Shown here: piece after piece, positions 9,701 through 12,985 of the stretch
Layout of the letters: every line of letters starts with the position of its first letter
Position numbering within the stretch: position 1 is the stretch's first letter
Assembly (NCBI GenBank): GCA_030040395.1
Contig: JASHTU010000612.1
Coordinates: 1-12,985, forward strand
DNA length: 12,985 nucleotides
Direction of reading: 5' to 3'
Origin: Acidobacteriaceae bacterium
GTDB lineage: Bacteria; Acidobacteriota; Terriglobia; Terriglobales; Acidobacteriaceae
Translations under genes and position numbers: made by a program
The notes under the pieces: model-generated
Seen by the model: only the letters and a program-made list of their open reading frames with translations
What the model was told of the DNA's origin: nothing
Databases searched by the model: none

Positions 9701-11364
9701 TTGCGCTCGTTGCCGATGTAGCTGATCAGCGACATCACCAGCTCTTCGCGAATCGGATCGATAGGCGGATTCGTCACCTGCGCAAAAAGCTGCTTGAAGT
9801 AGTTGAACAGCGGCTGCGGCCGGTCCGACAAGCATGCCAGCGGCACGTCCGTTCCCATCGACCCCACCGGCTCCTCGCCCTTCGCGGCCATCGGGACCAA
9901 CAGAATGCGCAGATCCTCTTCGCTGTACCCGCAGGCGCGCTGGCGCCGCAGCAGCGTCTCGGGATTCGAGGCGATCACGCGCGCCGGCTCGGGCAGCATG
10001 TCGATGGTAATTTGCTCCTGCTTCAACCACTCGCCGTAGGGCTGCCGCGCCGCCAGTTGTTTCTTGATCTCAGCGTCGGAGATGATGCGCTTCTCCGCCG
10101 TGTCCACCAGAAACATGCGCCCCGGCTGCAAGCGTCCCTTCTTCAGAATGTCCTCGGCCGGAACGTCGATCACGCCCGCCTCCGAGGCCAGCACCACCAT
10201 GTCGTCCTTGGTCACAATGTAGCGGCCCGGCCGCAGTCCGTTGCGGTCCAGCGTCGCCCCAATCACCCGCCCATCCGTAAACGCAATCGCCGCCGGCCCG
10301 TCCCACGGCTCCATCAGCGACGCGTGATACTCGTAAAAGGCGCGCTTATCCTCGTCCATGTCCGGGTTGCCGGCCCAAGCCTCGGGAATCAGCATCGCCA
10401 TCACGTGCGGCAGTGAGCGCCCCGACTGGTACAAAAACTCCACCGCGTTGTCCAACGAAGCCGAGTCGCTTCCGCCCGGCCCAATGATCGGAAACAGGTC
10501 GTCGATCTTGTCCCCGTGTAGCGGGCTCTTCATCACCGACTGCCGCGCGCTCAGCCAGCTGATGTTGCCCCGAATGGTGTTGATCTCGCCGTTATGCGCC
10601 ACGTACCGGTACGGGTGCGCCAGCTTCCAACTCGGAAACGTGTTGGTCGAGAAGCGCTGGTGAATCAGCGCCAGCGCGCTTGTCACCAGCGGATTGGCCA
10701 GCTCGAAGTAGAACTTTTCGATCTGCGGAGCCAGCATCAACCCCTTGTAGATAATCGTGCGGCAGGAGAACGACGGAACGTAAAACGTCTCCTTGTCCTC
10801 GATCTCCGAGGTGGCAATCTCGTTTTCCGTGCGCCGCCGGATGCGGTAAAGCAGCCGCTCGAAGGCTTCCTCGTCCAGTCCTTCCGGTCGCGACACAAAA
10901 AGCTGCTCGATGTACGGCTGTGAGTTGCGCGCCTGGCGCCCGATCGCGTCGCCGTTCACCGGCGTGTCGCGCCATCCCAAAACTTTGCAACCCTCTTCCT
11001 GCGCAATCCGTTCGAACACCCCCTCGCACTGCAGTCGGCTGTGCCGCTCCACCGGCAAAAAGCACATCGCCACGCCGTAAGCGCCCGCCTCCGGCAACTG
11101 CATCGCCAGCTCGCCGCACTCGCGCGCATAAAAAGCGTGCGGAATCTGAATCAAAATCCCGGCGCCGTCGCCCGTCTGCGGGTCGCAGCCGCACGCCCCG
11201 CGATGCGTCAGGTTGATCAGCACCTCCAGTCCCTTGCGGATAATGTCGTGGCTTCTTTCGCCGCGAATGCTGGCGACCAGTCCCATTCCGCAGGCATCGT
11301 GCTCGTTTTGCGGGTGATAGAGACCCTGCGGCTCGGGTGTACGGAGACGACTCTGAGTTTCCAT
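6769..11364 (-). CDS. gltB: Glutamate synthase large subunit (GOGAT alpha chain)
   Basis: GltB converts glutamine plus 2-oxoglutarate into two glutamates and, with glutamine synthetase, is the main ammonia-assimilation route. The 1531-residue protein has the class II amidotransferase domain (about 25-430), whose catalytic Cys is C25 (HDACGMGL) after a 24-residue propeptide expected to be cleaved, with oxyanion residues N258/G259 ([11 protein letters not shown]). A central linker domain follows. The FMN/2-oxoglutarate synthase domain (about 830-1220) contains MSFGSIS at 890 and [13 protein letters not shown]. The 3Fe-4S cysteines are C1134, C1140 and C1145 (C-x5-C-x4-C). The C-terminal beta-helix domain (about 1260-1500) carries GLSGGRI and similar Gly repeats. 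Length matches the bacterial family. The frame is open to 11577, but those 71 extra residues show no family likeness. ATG 11364 has AAAGGG 5 nt upstream and places the Cys correctly. Expression probably starts in the divergent region upstream. Confidence 0.97.
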   Translation of the reverse strand: METQSRLRTPEPQGLYHPQNEHDACGMGLVASIRGERSHDIIRKGLEVLINLTHRGACGCDPQTGDGAGILIQIPHAFYARECGELAMQLPEAGAYGVAMCFLPVERHSRLQCEGVFERIAQEEGCKVLGWRDTPVNGDAIGRQARNSQPYIEQLFVSRPEGLDEEAFERLLYRIRRRTENEIATSEIEDKETFYVPSFSCRTIIYKGLMLAPQIEKFYFELANPLVTSALALIHQRFSTNTFPSWKLAHPYRYVAHNGEINTIRGNISWLSARQSVMKSPLHGDKIDDLFPIIGPGGSDSASLDNAVEFLYQSGRSLPHVMAMLIPEAWAGNPDMDEDKRAFYEYHASLMEPWDGPAAIAFTDGRVIGATLDRNGLRPGRYIVTKDDMVVLASEAGVIDVPAEDILKKGRLQPGRMFLVDTAEKRIISDAEIKKQLAARQPYGEWLKQEQITIDMLPEPARVIASNPETLLRRQRACGYSEEDLRILLVPMAAKGEEPVGSMGTDVPLACLSDRPQPLFNYFKQLFAQVTNPPIDPIREELVMSLISYIGNERNILDEKPENCHTLKLLHPILTNRDLEKLRRVSSGDLLATTLPALFRAADGEAGLRHSLEDLSARASHAVNSGYTLLILSDRGVDATYAPIPSLLAMAAVHNRLVREETRTQVALIIESGEPREVMHFALLIGYGASAVNPYLAIETIHDLKRRGMLPEKISAEYAEKNYIKAINKALLKTISKMGISTLQSYRGAQVFEAVGLNKSLVDAYFPGTASRIEGVDLEVLAREGQMKHAFAFQPLTESETELVVGGQYQYREGGEYHLLNPLTISKVQHAVRSNNSATFQEYTDSIDDQNRNLSTLRGLLKLKYAEKPIPIEEVEPAKEIVKRFTTGAMSFGSISKEAHETLAIAMNRLGGMSNTGEGGEDEARFKPDANGDSRRSAVKQVASGRFGVTTNYLVNADELQIKMAQGAKPGEGGQLPGHKVDEVIAKTRHSIPGVGLISPPPHHDIYSIEDLAQLIYDLKNVNPKARIAVKLVSEAGVGTVAAGVSKAHADVVLISGDTGGTGASPLSSIKHAGLPWELGLAETQQVLLLNDLRSRIRVQTDGKLQTGRDVVIAALLGAEEFGFATMPLVSMGCIMMRKCHLNTCSVGIATQDPVLRARFTGTPEHVINFFFFIAEQMRQHMAKLGFRTMDEMVGRVDKIDASIADAHWKAKGIDLSSILHSPSLPGRVARRRVQAQDHGLHQALDHVLIDEAKPAVEAGQRVTGSFAIRNVHRTVGAMLGGEIARRYGSAGLPDGAIHFQFHGSAGQSFGAFVPKGVTLELEGDANDYLGKGLSGGRIIAYPPKTSSFLPEESILVGNVVLYGATSGEAFLNGIAGERFAVRNSGATAVVEGVGDHGCEYMTNGLVVVLGSTGRNFAAGMSGGIAYVYDDQGDFSTRRCNQASVDLEPLVDTADVEVVRGLLERHRDLTGSPRAAWVLEHFRDAQPQFIKVFPHEFKRVLGVARVQELYVSPVASSPLVTAAISAEVEHG

Positions 11365-11406
11365 GGCAGCCCTTTTTCGAATGTGCTCGATGGTGCAGAA
11401 CGCTGA

Positions 11407-11430
11407 AAAACACCCGGCGAAAACACCCGG
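11407..11430. repeat. 11-bp direct repeat in the gltB leader
   Basis: AAAACACCCGG occurs exactly at 11407-11417 and 11420-11430, 13 bp apart start to start. On the gltB strand it reads CCGGGTGTTTT twice, 43-66 nt upstream of the start codon and downstream of the proposed promoter, so it would lie in the 5' untranslated region. It may be an operator or RNA-binding site; the sequence gives no protein partner. Confidence 0.6.
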
Positions 11431-11450
11431 AAAGACACAGGCGCTACGCG

Positions 11451-11456
11451 ATTCTA
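11451..11456 (-). promoter_or_regulatory. Candidate -10 box for gltBD
   Basis: On the minus strand this reads TAGAAT, one mismatch from TATAAT. It would start transcription near 11444 and give a leader of about 80 nt before the gltB ATG. The matching -35 position shows no clear consensus, which would suit an activator-dependent promoter, with the palindrome at 11482-11502 just upstream. Confidence 0.3.
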
Positions 11457-11481
11457 GCCGAAGCAAATCGCCCAGGTCCTT

Positions 11482-11502
11482 GTTCAAGTTAGTCGCTTGA
11501 GC
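11482..11502. promoter_or_regulatory. Palindromic candidate operator upstream of gltB
   Basis: GTTCAAG (11482-11488) and CTTGAGC (11496-11502) form an inverted repeat with one mismatch and a 7-bp spacer. Direct copies of AGGTCC flank it at 11474-11479 and 11503-11508. Relative to the proposed gltB -10 it lies about 26-46 bp upstream, a usual place for an activator. Its position also allows action on rfbB. No regulator gene is in the window to pair with it. Confidence 0.35.
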
Positions 11503-11642
11503 AGGTCCGGCCGCATCCGGGACTACGCTTCTTCTAATATAACGAAAAATGAATTTCCCCGCAGAACCCCGTTCCACTAAGTGGTTTGCCCCGCCGCGGC
11601 CGCCCGTCTGCGTTCGATAGTGTATTTTGGAACGTGTGCCTT

Positions 11643-12740
11643 ATGGCCGGCGGATCGACCACGCGCGATACAGTCCTCGTCACCGGCGGGGCGGGCTTTA
11701 TTGGCTCCAACTTCATCCTCACCTGGCTCCAATCCACCTCCTCGCCCATCGTCAATCTTGATTTGCTCACTTATGCCGGCAACCCCGCCAACCTCGCCTC
11801 GCTCGAGCATGACCCCCGGTACGCCTTCGCACGCGGCGACATCTGCGATCCCCAACTTGTCGCTGCCCTGCTGCGCGAGCACCGTCCCCGCGCCATCGTC
11901 CACTTCGCTGCGGAAAGCCACGTCGACCGCTCCATCGTTGCTCCCGACGCCTTTATCCGCACCAACATCCATGGAACCTTCGTCCTCCTCGAGCAGGCAA
12001 AGCTCTACTGGTCGTCGCTCAGCGGCCCCGAGCGCGCCGCCTTCCGCTTCCTGCACGTCTCCACCGACGAGGTTTACGGCTCGCTGGGCGCCGGCGATCC
12101 CGCCTTCTGCGAAACCACTCCCTATGCGCCCAACAGCCCCTACGCCGCCTCCAAGGCCGGCTCCGATCACCTCGCCCGCGCCTACTGCCACACCTGGGGC
12201 CTGCCCGTGCTGACCACCAACTGCTCCAACAATTACGGCCCTTTTCAATTCCCTGAAAAACTCATTCCCCTCATGGTCCTCAACGCCCTTGAAGGCAAGC
12301 CTCTGCCCGTCTACGGCGACGGCAAAAATGTTCGCGACTGGCTCTTCGTCGAAGACCATTGCGCCGCCATCCGCGCCGTTCTCGAGCGCGGCCAGCCCGG
12401 CGCAACTTACAACATCGGGGGTAATAGCGAGCGCGCCAACATCGACGTGGTCACCGCCATCTGCGATCTGGTCGACGAATTCTGTCCCCGCCCCGCGGCC
12501 GCCTCCCGCCGCAACCTCATCGCCTTCGTCGAAGACCGGCTTGGCCACGACCGCCGCTACGCCATCGACGCCGGCAAAATCACCCGCGAACTGGGCTGGA
12601 CCCCCGCCCAGCCCTTCGAGGACGGATTGCGTAAAACCGTGCGCTGGTACCTCGACAACGCCACCTGGGTCGCCAGCGTCCGCACCGGCGCCTATCGCGA
12701 CTGGATCGCCAAAAACTACGCGGATCGCCTCACGCTATGA
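11643..12740 (+). CDS. rfbB: dTDP-glucose 4,6-dehydratase
   Basis: RfbB (RmlB) converts dTDP-glucose to dTDP-4-keto-6-deoxyglucose using tightly bound NAD, the second step towards dTDP-L-rhamnose and related deoxysugars for surface polysaccharide. The 365-residue protein is an extended short-chain dehydrogenase. The NAD-binding motif is [10 protein letters not shown] (G15, G18, G21) with [10 protein letters not shown] after beta strand 2; [12 protein letters not shown] is the family signature. The catalytic T141-D142-E143 sits in STDEVYG, and Y167-x3-K171 in YAASK. The sugar-nucleotide region [21 protein letters not shown] is present. Length is normal. ATG 11643 is chosen over the in-frame TTG at 11586 because the family begins a few residues before the glycine motif; no strong ribosome binding site precedes it. 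The stop overlaps rfbA by ATGA, so the two are coupled. Confidence 0.96.
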   Translation: MAGGSTTRDTVLVTGGAGFIGSNFILTWLQSTSSPIVNLDLLTYAGNPANLASLEHDPRYAFARGDICDPQLVAALLREHRPRAIVHFAAESHVDRSIVAPDAFIRTNIHGTFVLLEQAKLYWSSLSGPERAAFRFLHVSTDEVYGSLGAGDPAFCETTPYAPNSPYAASKAGSDHLARAYCHTWGLPVLTTNCSNNYGPFQFPEKLIPLMVLNALEGKPLPVYGDGKNVRDWLFVEDHCAAIRAVLERGQPGATYNIGGNSERANIDVVTAICDLVDEFCPRPAAASRRNLIAFVEDRLGHDRRYAIDAGKITRELGWTPAQPFEDGLRKTVRWYLDNATWVASVRTGAYRDWIAKNYADRLTL

Positions 12741-12985
12741 AAGGCATCATCCTCGCCGGCGGCTCCGGCACCCGCCTATATCCCGTCACCCATGTGGTGT
12801 CCAAGCAGCTCTTGCCCGTCTATAACAAGCCCATGGTCTACTACCCGCTGAGCACGCTCATGCTCGCCGGCCTGCGTGAAATCCTGCTTATCTCCACGCC
12901 CCAGGACACCAGCCGCTTCGCCGAACTGCTCGGCGACGGCCACCGCTGGGGCATCGACATCCAATACGCCGTCCAGCCCAGTCCC
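12737..12985 (+). CDS. rfbA: Glucose-1-phosphate thymidylyltransferase (N-terminal part, cut by window end)
   Basis: RfbA (RmlA) makes dTDP-glucose from dTTP and glucose-1-phosphate, the first step of dTDP-rhamnose synthesis and the source of the RfbB substrate. Only 83 codons are visible, against about 290 in the family. They include the nucleotide-binding motif [11 protein letters not shown] (6-16), the conserved [24 protein letters not shown] region with K23 and K31, and ISTPQD, all diagnostic of this enzyme. The reading frame is intact to the last base. The start codon overlaps the rfbB stop (ATGA). The gene order rfbB-rfbA suggests that rfbC and rfbD could follow outside the window. Confidence 0.95.
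   Translation, partial: MKGIILAGGSGTRLYPVTHVVSKQLLPVYNKPMVYYPLSTLMLAGLREILLISTPQDTSRFAELLGDGHRWGIDIQYAVQPSP

Larger units (their letters stand above)
11365..11642. other. Divergent gltB / rfbB intergenic regulatory region
   Basis: This 278-bp spacer separates the two divergent starts and is AT-richer than the genes, notably at 11533-11566. Reading away from gltB it holds: a ribosome binding site at 11370-11375, a direct repeat (11407-11430), a possible -10 at 11451-11456, a palindrome framed by AGGTCC copies (11474-11508), an AT-rich patch, and a small inverted repeat CCACT-A-AGTGG at 11574-11584. On the rfbB side no clear -10/-35 pair or ribosome binding site is seen; TATTTT at 11623-11628 is the best -10 candidate. 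I see no small gene or RNA fold that I could defend. Confidence 0.6.

Noticed and set aside
7546..10416. 956-codon open frame on the plus strand opposite gltB
   Set aside because: It is antisense to a certain gltB with full family motifs. Its product is rich in His/Arg/Gln/Leu with no domain, as expected from the complement of GC-rich codons.
11461..11480. Sigma-54 promoter for gltB (minus strand TGGGCGATTTGC)
   Set aside because: The GG and GC elements are separated by 7 nt rather than the required 10, so the spacing is wrong.
11365..11577. N-terminal extension of GltB by 71 residues
   Set aside because: It lacks family likeness, spans the proposed promoter and repeats, and the ATG at 11364 has a ribosome binding site and leaves a sensible 24-residue propeptide before the catalytic Cys.

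Overview
The window holds seven protein-coding genes and reads as a chromosomal stretch of a GC-rich, free-living bacterium (GC content looks like the low-to-mid 60s by eye). Protein style, the leader motifs, and the pairing of uvrA with a CPBP-family membrane protease would fit an acidobacterium. That taxon is an inference from general familiarity, not a database match. I see no rRNA, tRNA, CRISPR array, transposase, integrase or phage gene.

Layout. Positions 1-291 lie upstream of uvrA and have lower GC than the rest; a minus-strand frame there stays open to the left edge and may be the 5' part of a divergent gene, but its codon use is not host-like. uvrA (292-3357, +) overlaps a CPBP-family intramembrane protease gene (3354-4517, +) by ATGA. 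A 97-bp spacer follows, containing a clean heptanucleotide tandem repeat (CCCTGNN) and a 12-bp inverted repeat. Then comes pyrE (4615-5229, +), which ends tail-to-tail with gltD. gltB (6769-11364, -) and gltD (5298-6776, -) form a glutamate synthase operon read leftwards, with an 8-nt overlap. A 278-bp divergent intergenic region (11365-11642) with a palindrome and direct repeats separates gltB from rfbB (11643-12740, +). rfbB overlaps rfbA (12737 to the right edge, incomplete) by ATGA.

How the genes work together. GltB and GltD form the two subunits of NADPH-type glutamate synthase: GltD supplies electrons, and GltB releases ammonia from glutamine and builds glutamate. RfbA and RfbB catalyse the first two steps of dTDP-L-rhamnose synthesis, so an rfb/rml nucleotide-sugar operon probably continues past the right edge. 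PyrE is the fifth step of de novo UMP synthesis. UvrA is the damage sensor of nucleotide excision repair. No obvious shared pathway links these blocks.

I did not find a new multi-gene system. The items most worth a second look are the heptamer repeat array in front of pyrE, the layered repeats upstream of gltB, the translational coupling of uvrA to a membrane protease with a long proline-rich cytosolic head, and lineage-type insertions in UvrA.
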